Assembly (NCBI GenBank): GCA_002285055.1
Contig: NQYJ01000003.1
Coordinates: forward strand, 62,001 to 126,000
Source of the DNA: Candidatus Izimoplasma sp. ZiA1
GTDB taxonomy: Bacteria > Bacillota_I > Bacilli_A > Izemoplasmatales > Izemoplasmataceae
Direction of reading: 5' to 3'
Length of the DNA: 64,000 bases
Below are positions 34,141 through 42,671 of the stretch, piece by piece. The notes beneath the pieces were generated by a model. The model was not told the DNA's origin. It was given only the letters and a program-made list of their open reading frames with translations, and made no database searches. The stretch's first letter is position 1. Each line of letters begins with the position of its first letter. The translations under genes were made by a program, and so were the position numbers.

Positions 34141-34155
34141 GGTGAAGCTATCACC
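34141..34155 (+). promoter_or_regulatory. Small hairpin in the phnD leader
   Basis: GGTGA-AGCTA-TCACC, perfect 5-bp stem, 21 bases before the phnD start codon. A likely promoter is just upstream: TTGGCA (34103-34108) and TAGTAA (34125-34130), with a 16-base spacer. The hairpin may stabilise the 5' end. It could also be an operator. Confidence 0.45.
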
Positions 34156-34176
34156 AAAAAAATGAGGAGGATTATG

Positions 34177-35094
34177 ATGAAAAAGATTTTTTCTGTTTTA
34201 TTAATGGCTGTAGCTGTTTTTACATTGACAGGATGTAACAATGATGAAGAATATGTACGTCCAGATGTATTAGAAGTTCAGTTAATCCCATCACGAGATG
34301 CTGCGGTACTAGATGCACAAAGAAAGCCACTTGAGGATTTATTAGAAGCTGCTTTGGGTATGGATGTTAATGTTACAGTAGCTACAGACTATAACGCTTT
34401 AATTGAAGGAATGGGTTCAGGGCAAATTCACGTTGGACTTTTAGCAACTACAGCTTATGTTTTAGCTGCAGATGAAGGAAAAGCTGAAGTGATTTTGAAA
34501 TCATTAAGATATGATGTTAATGATGCTGGAGAATTACTGACTGATGAACCATTAGTATCTGGTTATAAGTCTCAATTAGTTGTTGATAAAGATAGTGGTA
34601 TTACTAGTGTTGCAGATTTACAAGGAAAAACAATTGCAATTTCTTCTTTCACTTCAACATCAGGATTTGTGTGGCCTGCAAATTTATTAGCTGATAACGG
34701 ATTAGATCCAGTTAATGATGTTACATGGGTTAATGCTGGTGGTCACGATAATGCTATATTAGCTGTTTTAAATGGTTCTGCAGATGCAGCGTTCACGTTT
34801 AAAGATGCTAGAACTTTAGTAGTTGGTGAGCATCCTAATGTAATGACAGATGTTACATTTGTTTTAAACACTACTTTAATTCCAAATGATACTATTTCAG
34901 TAATACCAAACTTAGACCCATATTTAAAAGCTGCAATTAGATTAGCTTTCTTAAACATTGCTGCTAGCGAAGATGGTCATGAAATAATAAAAGCTGTTTA
35001 TTCACATGAAGGTTATGCAATAGCTGTTGATAGTGAGTATGACATAGTTAGAACATATTTAGAAAGACAAGAAGAATGGGACTTTGGTGAATAA
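34177..35094 (+). CDS. phnD: Phosphonate-type ABC transporter binding lipoprotein
   Basis: 305 residues from ATG 34177; GAGGAGG ends 6 bases before it, while the upstream in-frame ATG at 34162 is inside the ribosome site and ATG 34174 is too close. Lipobox LTGC. PhnD-type features: VQLIPSRDAAVLDAQRKPL, GSGQIHVGLLATTAYV and ISSFTSTSGFVWPANLL. It captures phosphonate, phosphite or phosphate outside the cell for PhnCEE. No C-P lyase or phosphonatase gene lies in the window, so the ligand may be another organophosphate. Confidence 0.9.
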   Translation: MKKIFSVLLMAVAVFTLTGCNNDEEYVRPDVLEVQLIPSRDAAVLDAQRKPLEDLLEAALGMDVNVTVATDYNALIEGMGSGQIHVGLLATTAYVLAADEGKAEVILKSLRYDVNDAGELLTDEPLVSGYKSQLVVDKDSGITSVADLQGKTIAISSFTSTSGFVWPANLLADNGLDPVNDVTWVNAGGHDNAILAVLNGSADAAFTFKDARTLVVGEHPNVMTDVTFVLNTTLIPNDTISVIPNLDPYLKAAIRLAFLNIAASEDGHEIIKAVYSHEGYAIAVDSEYDIVRTYLERQEEWDFGE

Positions 35095-35115
35095 GATAAT
35101 ATTATAAAACTTGAA

Positions 35116-35144
35116 ATAATAGCCACCTTGCTGGTGGCTATTAT
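35116..35144 (+). terminator. Hairpin between phnD and phnC
   Basis: Twelve-bp perfect stem ATAATAGCCACC/GGTGGCTATTAT with loop TTGCT, but only CTTCATT follows, not a T run. It is therefore more likely a partial terminator or an mRNA-stability element that raises phnD expression relative to the membrane genes. Confidence 0.6.
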
Positions 35145-35164
35145 CTTCATTAAGGAGAAGTAAT

Positions 35165-36049
35165 ATGATTAGATTTGAAAATGTGTCTAAAACTTACCCA
35201 AACGGAACAGTGGCTTTAAGAGATATTAACATAGAGTTTTATGAAGGCGAGTTCATTGCGATATTAGGTCTATCTGGAGCAGGGAAATCGACATTACTTA
35301 GGACAATTAATAGAATTATTGATGTCAGTGAAGGAAAAATATTTTTTGATAATGTGGATATCAATACTTTTACTATGTATGGGGATGATCCTAAAAAAGC
35401 TGTAAAAAAAATGCAAGAAGAAGGAAAAGAAATAGATTATGATAATCTTGATCTTCAAATTTTAGATGTTACAACTTTAAAGGGAGCACAAATACGTAAA
35501 TATAGAAGTAATATTGGAATGATATTCCAAAATTTTAATATAATAAAAAGAATGAGCGTTCTACAAAATGTTTTAACAGGTAGAGTTGCATATAATAAAA
35601 CGTGGAGAACAGTACTTGGTCTTTTTCCAGAAACTGATAAACAAATTGCATATAAAGCATTAAAAAAAGTTGATATTCTGGAGAAAACTTATCACCGAGC
35701 TAGTGATTTAAGTGGAGGTCAAATGCAAAGAGTTGCAATAGCAAGAACGCTGGCACAAGAGGCGAAAGTTCTACTTGCTGATGAACCAGTAGCAAGTTTG
35801 GACCCAGTTACCACATTTGAAGTTATGGAGTTTTTGAAAAAGATTAATGTTGAGGATGGTATCACAACAATTGCTAATCTTCATCATGTAGATTTAGCTC
35901 TTAAGTATGCTACAAGAATTGTTGGAGTAAATGATGGAAGAATTGTATATGATATAGAGGTAAATAGTAAAAAAGATGAGGACATTATCGATGATCTTGC
36001 AACTGTCTATGGACGACCTATTGGCACTCATGATTTTGTAGGCGAGTAA
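35165..36049 (+). CDS. phnC: Phosphonate-type ABC transporter ATPase
   Basis: 294 residues, about 40 more than typical PhnC. Walker A GLSGAGKST, Q-loop IGMIFQNFN, signature LSGGQMQRVAIAR, Walker B VLLADEPVASLDP. Between beta-strand VDINTFT and the helix before the Q-loop is an extra segment of about 35 residues (about 70-107), rich in Lys/Asp/Glu, that is not in ordinary PhnC. It may modulate coupling. Start after AAGGAGAAGTAAT; PhnE1 begins 1 base after its stop. Confidence 0.92.
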   Translation: MIRFENVSKTYPNGTVALRDINIEFYEGEFIAILGLSGAGKSTLLRTINRIIDVSEGKIFFDNVDINTFTMYGDDPKKAVKKMQEEGKEIDYDNLDLQILDVTTLKGAQIRKYRSNIGMIFQNFNIIKRMSVLQNVLTGRVAYNKTWRTVLGLFPETDKQIAYKALKKVDILEKTYHRASDLSGGQMQRVAIARTLAQEAKVLLADEPVASLDPVTTFEVMEFLKKINVEDGITTIANLHHVDLALKYATRIVGVNDGRIVYDIEVNSKKDEDIIDDLATVYGRPIGTHDFVGE

Positions 36050-36050
36050 T

Positions 36051-36845
36051 ATGTCTTTACATAATGATGATAGAATTGAACTTCAAAAACCTCTAAAAAT
36101 AAAATCACGACTTACATTATTAGTTGTTGCTAGTATTATAATTGGTAGTGCAATTTTTGCTGAGTTTAGTATTTTTGATTTGATTTTTAATTTAGATGAA
36201 AGCTTAAGCTTAATCGGAAGGCTTTTTTTCCCACCAAATTGGTCATATACTACCAGAATAATTTCTGCTTTATTGGAAACTTTTCAAATGGCAATTTTAG
36301 GTACTGTTTTTGGTGGAATAATTGCAATACCCTTATCGGTATTGGCTGCTAGTAATTTCACAGTAAAATACATAAATGTACCTGTTAGATTAATGCTTAA
36401 TTTTTTTAGAACAATACCTGCTTTAGTATTGGCTAGCTTGTTTGTTGCATTCTTTGATATTGGTTCATTTGGAGGAGTAATGGCTTTATCTGTCTTTTCT
36501 TTTGGACTTGTATCAAAACTCACTTATGAATCAATTGAATCAATTGATCACGGACAAGTTGAAGCTTTGATGAGTTTAGGAGCTAATAAGTTAACTATTT
36601 TAAGGTATGCTATTGTTCCACAAGTTTTACCGCAGTTTATGTCATATATACTCTATGCTCTTGAAGTGAATGTAAGAGCAGCGGCAGTATTAGGCTATGT
36701 TGGAGCTGGAGGAATTGGTCAAAGTTATGAACTAAATCTTAGTTGGAGGCGTTTTGATAAGGTTGGTATGATAATTATTGTTTCTTTTGCGTTTGTATTG
36801 ATTATCGACTTTATAAGTTCCTCTATAAGAAAGAGGTTGGTATAA
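36051..36845 (+). CDS. phnE: Phosphonate-type ABC transporter permease 1
   Basis: 264 residues with about six helices. The coupling region is EALMSLGANKLTILRYAIVPQVLP, close to the EAA...G motif; AAAVLGYVGAGGIGQ is typical PhnE. One of two tandem permeases that form a heterodimer with PhnC. The next permease starts right after its stop codon. Confidence 0.92.
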   Translation: MSLHNDDRIELQKPLKIKSRLTLLVVASIIIGSAIFAEFSIFDLIFNLDESLSLIGRLFFPPNWSYTTRIISALLETFQMAILGTVFGGIIAIPLSVLAASNFTVKYINVPVRLMLNFFRTIPALVLASLFVAFFDIGSFGGVMALSVFSFGLVSKLTYESIESIDHGQVEALMSLGANKLTILRYAIVPQVLPQFMSYILYALEVNVRAAAVLGYVGAGGIGQSYELNLSWRRFDKVGMIIIVSFAFVLIIDFISSSIRKRLV

Positions 36846-37652
36846 ATGGCTGAAAACATATTAAAAGAATTACCAATTAAACCAGCAAGTAATTTTATTA
36901 AAAGAACAATAATAGGAATAATTGTAATTGCTCTTTTCATTTGGGCGCTTGATGGGTTAAATTACAAAGGTCTTATGGATACTGCCCAAGGAACATTTTT
37001 GGCAATGATCAGAGGGATTTTAAATCCAGATATGGATTACCTTACTAACTATACTATTGACGGATTGCCTTATGCTATATTAGAAACAATTGCCATCGCA
37101 ATAAGTGGAACATTTGTTTCAGGTATTCTTGCAATTCCATTTGCATTATTAGCAAGTGAAAACATAGTTGGGAAACGGATTTCTCGTATTGGTAAAATTA
37201 TAATAACAATGATCAGAACATTTCCAGAAATAATTTTAGCTTTAATTTTCATAAGTGTAGTTGGACCAGGAGCACCTGCAGGAATTTTAGCTCTTGGGAT
37301 ACATTCAATTGGTATGCTAGGTAAACTTTTTAGTGAATCAATAGAAAGTATGGATATAGGAGTCAAAGAAGCTGTTGAATCATGTGGTGGAAATAATAGT
37401 GAAATATTATTTAGAGCAGTAATCCCGCAAGTAGCTCCTGAGTTTCTTAGCTATACGTTATTTAGATTCGAGATAAACATGAGAGCAGCATCAACACTAG
37501 GTTTAGTAGGTGCTGGTGGGATAGGTGCTCCATTAATATTTGCAATCAGAAATAGGAATTGGGAAAGAACATCACTCATAGTTTTTGTCTTAATTATTAC
37601 AGTTTCTATTATTGATATAATATCAAGTAGGATTAGAAAAAAACTAGTTTAA
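36846..37652 (+). CDS. phnE: Phosphonate-type ABC transporter permease 2
   Basis: 268 residues with about six helices. EAVESCGGNNSEILFRAVIPQ is the coupling region and ASTLGLVGAGGIGAPL the PhnE signature. Directly abuts the first permease gene. Ends the phnDCEE operon at a strong terminator. Confidence 0.92.
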   Translation: MAENILKELPIKPASNFIKRTIIGIIVIALFIWALDGLNYKGLMDTAQGTFLAMIRGILNPDMDYLTNYTIDGLPYAILETIAIAISGTFVSGILAIPFALLASENIVGKRISRIGKIIITMIRTFPEIILALIFISVVGPGAPAGILALGIHSIGMLGKLFSESIESMDIGVKEAVESCGGNNSEILFRAVIPQVAPEFLSYTLFRFEINMRAASTLGLVGAGGIGAPLIFAIRNRNWERTSLIVFVLIITVSIIDIISSRIRKKLV

Positions 37653-37679
37653 AAAAGCGATAAGTAATCGCTTTTTTAT
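37651..37679 (+). terminator. Intrinsic terminator of phnDCEE
   Basis: Stem AAAAAGCGAT/ATCGCTTTTT with loop AAGTA and T tail. Confidence 0.88.
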
Positions 37680-37754
37680 TTACTCCAATGCTTTAAATAT
37701 GTGAAAATTAAAGAAAATGGTATAATATACTTAAGAAATGAAGGAGGAATAGTA

Positions 37755-38144
37755 ATGGATTTTTTAAAAGCGTATTTAGTTTCATTTGTTATTTTCTTAG
37801 TTATTGATGCTGTTTGGCTTACTTTAGTTGCTCCTAAGTTTTATAAATCACAAATAGGTCATTTAATGAGTGACACTCCTAATTTAATAGCTGCACTTAT
37901 ATTTTACTTAATATTTATCGTTGGGATTGTTTATTTTGTTTTGCAACCAGCATTAGAAACTCATGATTTTGTTAAACTTATTATTAGTGCTGTTTTATTT
38001 GGTTTTATTACATATGCTACATATGATTTAACTAACTTAGCAACATTAAAAGATTGGCCTATCAAAGTTACAATCGTAGATTTGATTTGGGGAACAAGTT
38101 TATCTTCAATTGTGTCAATATTAGCTTACTTAGTTTTAAAATAG
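37755..38144 (+). CDS. DUF2177-family membrane protein
   Basis: 129 residues from ATG 37755, after GAAGGAGGAATAGTA; the in-frame ORF to 37701 has no ribosome site. Four helices; IDAVWLTLVAPKFYKSQIG and ATYDLTNLATLKDWPIK, then LIWGTSLSS are the DUF2177 signature. Function unknown. Monocistronic. Confidence 0.87.
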   Translation: MDFLKAYLVSFVIFLVIDAVWLTLVAPKFYKSQIGHLMSDTPNLIAALIFYLIFIVGIVYFVLQPALETHDFVKLIISAVLFGFITYATYDLTNLATLKDWPIKVTIVDLIWGTSLSSIVSILAYLVLK

Positions 38145-38168
38145 GCGTTTTTTATGCCTATTTTTTAT
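38138..38168 (+). terminator. Intrinsic terminator after the DUF2177 gene
   Basis: Stem AAAATAGGC/GCCTATTTT with a 9-base loop and T run. Confidence 0.82.
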
Positions 38169-38198
38169 TTTAATTATTATATTTAAGGAGGTGTTCAA

Positions 38199-38810
38199 AT
38201 GAACACTATAGAGTTAAATTACTCCAGAAGAAGTGTTAACTTCTTTGATGCAAACAGAGTTTTACCTGATAAGTTAATTAAGGTAGTTATCAACGAAGCA
38301 AGTTACGCTCCAAGTGCTTATAATCTTCAACCTTTTAGATTAATTCAAGTTAGTAGTAAAGATGCAAAAGAACTATTGTACAATGCCGCTTATAAGCAAC
38401 AAAAAATACTTGAAGCACCAGTAACATTTATTGTTGTTTCAAATTTGTATGCTTTTCAAAGAGAAAATCCCGCATGGGATGAATCATTTGAAACTAACGG
38501 AGAGGAATCAACTTTAAAAGCTATACAAAGTGCTACTAAATTTTACGGTAAAGATGACATCAGTAGAGTTAAGTTTGCCGAAAGTAACTCATCTCTTTTT
38601 GCTATGAATTTAATGATTCTTTTTAAAGCTCATAATGTCGATACTCATCCAATGAGTGGAATGGATATTAAAAAAATAAAAGAAGGTTTCAATATATCAA
38701 AAAATGAGGATGTTGTGATGCTAATAAGTGCTGGTTATTTTGATAGGAAGCAGGCGTTATATACACGAAAAAAACGTAAAACTACAGAAATGTTATTATC
38801 TAAAGTTTAG
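38199..38810 (+). CDS. Nitroreductase-family FMN protein
   Basis: 203 residues. RRSVNFFD at the N terminus (usually RRSxRxF), then ASYAPSAYNLQPFRLIQV is the FMN-phosphate site; the C-terminal LISAGYFDRKQALYTRKK is typical, with the usual Gly/Tyr. NAD(P)H-dependent reduction of nitro compounds, quinones or similar; physiological substrate unknown. Ribosome site AAGGAGGTG. Confidence 0.88.
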   Translation: MNTIELNYSRRSVNFFDANRVLPDKLIKVVINEASYAPSAYNLQPFRLIQVSSKDAKELLYNAAYKQQKILEAPVTFIVVSNLYAFQRENPAWDESFETNGEESTLKAIQSATKFYGKDDISRVKFAESNSSLFAMNLMILFKAHNVDTHPMSGMDIKKIKEGFNISKNEDVVMLISAGYFDRKQALYTRKKRKTTEMLLSKV

Positions 38811-38834
38811 CCAAACTAATGTTTGGCTTTTTAG
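38809..38834 (+). terminator. Intrinsic terminator after the nitroreductase gene
   Basis: Stem AGCCAAAC/GTTTGGCT with loop TAAT and T run; overlaps the stop codon. Confidence 0.85.
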
Positions 38835-38910
38835 TTAGCATGAAATCTTTAAAAAAGAATTGAAATAGTATATAATATACAGTAGTAGTAAACATTTAGG
38901 AGCTGATTTG

Positions 38911-41025
38911 ATGAAGGTAATTAACTTGCTTAAAACCAACAAACATTCACGAATTACTGTATCTATTAGTTTTTTTGTTTGGGCAGTATTTGTTGTCAGT
39001 GTTTTTTTTATTACTAGTAATAATCATCAAGTTAGAAAAGAGCAAGATGCTAAAACATCAATAATGTACTATGAAGGTATAATTAATAAATATTTTAGTG
39101 TTTTGAATGAAATATCAGCAAGCTTAAATAAAGACACTTTAGAGGTTTTTGATAATTTAGAGTTTACATCATATGTTGAACAGACAAACTCAGCACAACT
39201 CGGAGTTAATTCAGTTTTTTTAGCGCCATCTGGAGTAATTGAGTATTATGTTAATTCTAATTCGGATATTGATATTTTTGGTGACGATATTGTTTTTCTT
39301 GCACCAGCCAATTTGAAAGAACGTCTTGCAGAGGCAGTTTATTCAAAAAATTATGTTTTTCATCAAAGCATACAAAATGATGAAGCCTATATAACTATTG
39401 TTAAACCAATGTATATCGATGAGTATTTCTATGGATTTGTGGGAATAAGTGCGAAAAGTGAAACTCTTATTTCTCCACAATATGGTTATCAAGGAAAATA
39501 TTTTGATGGATCACTATATTTTCCAGAAGTCATAGTAGACATTGGAAACGTTGATGAAAACAACATTTATGAGTTTAGTATAGAAAATATAGTATTTAAA
39601 ATAATTCTCACACCAGACAGAGTAAAGAACAACGCTGATTTGGTTAGTGTTATTAGTCTTGTAGGAGTATTTACTTTATTAGATATTATTTTTGTTCTAC
39701 TTTTACTGAGTATTTATGTAAATCAAAATAAACATATAGATATTTTGAATCATTTAACTGATTTTGATAAATTAACTGGTTTAAAAAACTATAACAGTCT
39801 TCTTAAAGATGTGGAAAACTTAGTTGAGGAGAATACACCGTTTTACTTTAGCTTTGGTTCAATTAACAACTTAAAATTTGTTTACGATAGATTCGGTCAT
39901 GTTAATGGTGATATGTTATTAAAGTCTGTAGCAGATGCTTTTTTAGGAGTAATAAGTTTAAATACTAATGTCTATCGTTATAGTGGAGAAGAATTTGCCT
40001 TTGTTATAAAAACTGAGGATGAGTTTGAAGTTAGAAATGTATTAGACAGAGTTAAAAGAATTTTTGCTAGTGAAATTATAGTTGGAAAGATTAGAGGAAA
40101 TTTATCAATTAATATGGGTGTTTCTCAGTTTCCAAGGAATGCAAAAACACTTGATGAATTAATTGTTAAATGTGATATGGTTATAAAAACAACAAGTTCA
40201 TTTACCCAAAACAATTATGCAATATATGATGAAGTGAAAATTGATGAGTATATACATAACCAAGAGTTTGACACATATGTGAATAATGTACCAATGAATA
40301 ATTTTGAAGTGTTCTTAATGGCTGTTGTCGATTCTAAATCAAATAAGATTTATGGATTTGAATGTCTTTCAAGACTATACGATATTTACGGTGAGGAAAT
40401 TAAAATAAATGAAATTATTGATTCTTTTGAAAGAAATGGTAGAATCCAGGAATTAGATGAGTATACCTTCATGAAGGCTTGTGAGTATAAAGAAAAACTT
40501 AATACACTTTTTCAAGAAAACTACAAACTAAGTGTTAATGTATCCGGATTAAGCTTTAATGATGAGTATGTTGAAAATATATTAAATATTTATGAGTATT
40601 ATTCCTTTGAACCAGGTAGCATAATAATTGAATTAACAGAGTCTAATAGATTTAGTGATATTGAGCATGTGGTTAGGTTGTTTAATAAATTAAAAGACAG
40701 AGGAATCGATTTAGCAGTTGATGATTTTGGGACAGGATATTCAAGTCTGTCTTACTTAGCAAATATTCCGATTCAATATTTAAAAATCGATAAATCATTT
40801 GTTCAGAATTATAAAGGGAACAAAGTTAATAAACAATTATTAAAGATTGTAAAAAGTTTCTCTGATACATTTGGATGCAAAATTGTTGCTGAGGGAGTTG
40901 ATTCACACGACCAATTAGAATATATTAAAAAAGTTGGGTATAATTACTATCAAGGTTTTCTCTTTTCAAAAGCAATTTCATTTAAAGATGCGATAAGTTT
41001 AATCAATAAAAACAGATTAGATTAG
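38911..41025 (+). CDS. Membrane GGDEF-EAL protein, probable c-di-GMP phosphodiesterase
   Basis: 704 residues from ATG 38911 (TTG 38908 is less well spaced). Helix about 15-37, an extracytoplasmic sensor of about 200 residues, helix about 245-270, GGDEF-like domain about 285-440, EAL domain about 460-700. GGDEF reads SGEEF, and the metal-Asp region reads FGSINNLKFV, so cyclase activity is doubtful. EAL reads ECL but the key residues stay: NVSG, ELTES, DDFGTGYSS, LKIDKSF, AEGVD (last E to D), QGFLFSK. So hydrolysis of c-di-GMP is likely, perhaps regulated by the GGDEF part. Confidence 0.9.
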   Translation: MKVINLLKTNKHSRITVSISFFVWAVFVVSVFFITSNNHQVRKEQDAKTSIMYYEGIINKYFSVLNEISASLNKDTLEVFDNLEFTSYVEQTNSAQLGVNSVFLAPSGVIEYYVNSNSDIDIFGDDIVFLAPANLKERLAEAVYSKNYVFHQSIQNDEAYITIVKPMYIDEYFYGFVGISAKSETLISPQYGYQGKYFDGSLYFPEVIVDIGNVDENNIYEFSIENIVFKIILTPDRVKNNADLVSVISLVGVFTLLDIIFVLLLLSIYVNQNKHIDILNHLTDFDKLTGLKNYNSLLKDVENLVEENTPFYFSFGSINNLKFVYDRFGHVNGDMLLKSVADAFLGVISLNTNVYRYSGEEFAFVIKTEDEFEVRNVLDRVKRIFASEIIVGKIRGNLSINMGVSQFPRNAKTLDELIVKCDMVIKTTSSFTQNNYAIYDEVKIDEYIHNQEFDTYVNNVPMNNFEVFLMAVVDSKSNKIYGFECLSRLYDIYGEEIKINEIIDSFERNGRIQELDEYTFMKACEYKEKLNTLFQENYKLSVNVSGLSFNDEYVENILNIYEYYSFEPGSIIIELTESNRFSDIEHVVRLFNKLKDRGIDLAVDDFGTGYSSLSYLANIPIQYLKIDKSFVQNYKGNKVNKQLLKIVKSFSDTFGCKIVAEGVDSHDQLEYIKKVGYNYYQGFLFSKAISFKDAISLINKNRLD

Positions 41026-41044
41026 GATTATATTAATATAAGTT

Positions 41045-41079
41045 AAACTGATTCCAGGCATACTGTGGAATCAGTTTTT
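41045..41079 (+). terminator. Intrinsic terminator after the GGDEF-EAL gene
   Basis: Stem AAACTGATTCCA/TGGAATCAGTTT with a 9-base loop and T tail. Confidence 0.86.
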
Positions 41080-41099
41080 AATTTTTTTAAAATATTTAT

Positions 41100-41143
41100 T
41101 GTGCAACACACAAAAAGGTGTTATTATATTAATGTGCAACACA
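41100..41143 (+). promoter_or_regulatory. Promoter with two identical candidate PadR operators
   Basis: The inverted repeat TGTG-CAA-CACA occurs twice, at 41100-41110 and 41133-41143, exactly 33 bases apart (three helical turns). The promoter lies between: TTGTGC (41099-41104), 17-base spacer, TATTAT (41122-41127). The first copy covers the -35 and the second the start site, an arrangement suited to cooperative autorepression. Confidence 0.75.
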
Positions 41144-41162
41144 CAATAAAGGAGGTTTTATA

Positions 41163-41486
41163 GTGAATTCTCAGTTTAAAAGAGGTATTATTGAGTTGTG
41201 TGCTCTTAAAGTTATTAGTGAAAAGGATATGTATAGTTTTGAAGTTATCGATCAGATTTCGAGGGATATAGAAGTAAATGAAAATACAATTTATCCATTA
41301 TTAAGAAGATTAACAAAACAAGGTTTATTTGAAACATATACTGAAACAGTAGCGATTGGAGCTCCAAGAAAGTATTTTAAAATTACTGTAGAGGGTAAAA
41401 AAAGACTTGAATCTCTAGATAAAGAATGGCGTAGTTTTTTAAGAAGTGTATTAAATATATTGGATGGTGAAAATAATGAAAAATAA
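41163..41486 (+). CDS. PadR-family transcriptional regulator
   Basis: 107 residues from GTG 41163 behind AAAGGAGG. Winged-helix features: RGIIELCALKVISEKDMYSFEV, NTIYPLLRRLTKQGLF and APRKYFKITVEGKKRL. It overlaps the start of a HAAS-domain gene. Twin operators upstream suggest autoregulation. It is the second PadR/HAAS pair in the window. Confidence 0.92.
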   Translation: MNSQFKRGIIELCALKVISEKDMYSFEVIDQISRDIEVNENTIYPLLRRLTKQGLFETYTETVAIGAPRKYFKITVEGKKRLESLDKEWRSFLRSVLNILDGENNEK

Positions 41487-42567
41487 ATATTTAACTGATT
41501 TAAAGGAAAATTTAGATCTATATGATATGGATAACGAAGAGAAAAAAGAAATATTAGATGATTATAGTTCATTAATTGATGATGCTCTTAATAGAGGTAT
41601 GTCAAATGAAGAAGTTGTTTCATATCTTGGTAAACCTAATAGGATTATTAGAGAATTAACAGAAGGATGTAAAAGAGTCAAAAAATCATCAAAAGATGAT
41701 AAAATAATTGCAATTAGTCCATTTATAACTTTGATTACATATTTAATTTTAGGTTTTGGGTTTGATTTATGGCATCCAGGTTGGGTTGTGTTTATATTGA
41801 TTCCAATTACTGCGATAATTGTTGAAATGGGTAAAAATCATGATGAACATTTGACTACTGCATTAAGTCCATTCGTTTCTGGAATGGTTTACCTTTATAT
41901 TGGCGTTTATCATAACTTATGGCATCCAGGTTGGCTAGTTTTATTAGTCATTCCAGTATTAGCTATATTTAATTCAAGAAGAACTATGAAGTTCATCGAG
42001 TTACTTACTGCATTAAGCCCTTTTGCAGCATTAATAACTTACATCGTTATTGGTGAACAAGGTTATTATCATCCAGGTTGGTTGGTTTTCTTCATTGTAC
42101 CTATAGTTGGGGCTTTAAATGAGAAAAAAATTAGTAAATTATTATTAACTGAAGTATTCTTAGTAGTAGGCGTTGTTGGTTACTTATATATATACTACAC
42201 ATTTGATGAAACATGGATTGCTCTAATTGCATTTATACCGTCATTTGCATATGGATTGTATTCAGGACATATACAAATCGAGTTTGGAAATGATAGAAAG
42301 ATGAACATAGTTGTGATTGCAACGATAGTACTATTCTTACTTGTGGGTATTTTGACTACAGTTTGGAGTCTTGCTTGGCTGATTCTACTAGTTATTCCAG
42401 TATATTCAATCATTAGATTTTCTTCAAAAGATACTCATCTAATTGCAATTAGTCCGTTCTTCTCATTAACAATATTTATGATTCTTGGAGTTGCATTTGG
42501 GTTATGGGCGTATTCGTGGATGGCATTCCTATTAATCCCGATGGTAGCAATTATCAAGGAAGCTTAA
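41476..42567 (+). CDS. HAAS-domain protein with repeated membrane segments
   Basis: 363 residues from ATG 41476, inside the padR end, behind GGTGAAA; the in-frame ATG at 41464 is possible but has a poorer ribosome site. An N-terminal HAAS domain (EKKEILDDYSSLIDDAL, then YLGKPNRIIREL) leads to about six repeats of about 40 residues. Each has a form of [IA]SPF...Y...G...WHPGW.V...IP..AI. The first three and the last are clear, the fourth and fifth diverged. Each repeat would span the membrane twice. Function unknown; controlled by the coupled PadR regulator. Confidence 0.8.
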   Translation: MKNKYLTDLKENLDLYDMDNEEKKEILDDYSSLIDDALNRGMSNEEVVSYLGKPNRIIRELTEGCKRVKKSSKDDKIIAISPFITLITYLILGFGFDLWHPGWVVFILIPITAIIVEMGKNHDEHLTTALSPFVSGMVYLYIGVYHNLWHPGWLVLLVIPVLAIFNSRRTMKFIELLTALSPFAALITYIVIGEQGYYHPGWLVFFIVPIVGALNEKKISKLLLTEVFLVVGVVGYLYIYYTFDETWIALIAFIPSFAYGLYSGHIQIEFGNDRKMNIVVIATIVLFLLVGILTTVWSLAWLILLVIPVYSIIRFSSKDTHLIAISPFFSLTIFMILGVAFGLWAYSWMAFLLIPMVAIIKEA

Positions 42568-42592
42568 ATATATAAAATTAGATTTTCACATT

Positions 42593-42620
42593 AAAAAAAA
42601 GGTTAAAATAACCTTTTTTT
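42593..42620 (+). terminator. Intrinsic terminator after the HAAS gene
   Basis: Stem AAAAAAAGGTTA/TAACCTTTTTTT with loop AAA. Confidence 0.85.
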
Positions 42621-42671
42621 CTTTTATATAAAGTAAAATGTAATATAATAAAGGTGTAGGAGGTAGTTAAA

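Noticed and set aside
34141-34155. Riboswitch in the phnD leader
   Set aside because: The leader has one 5-bp hairpin only and is too short for any known aptamer.
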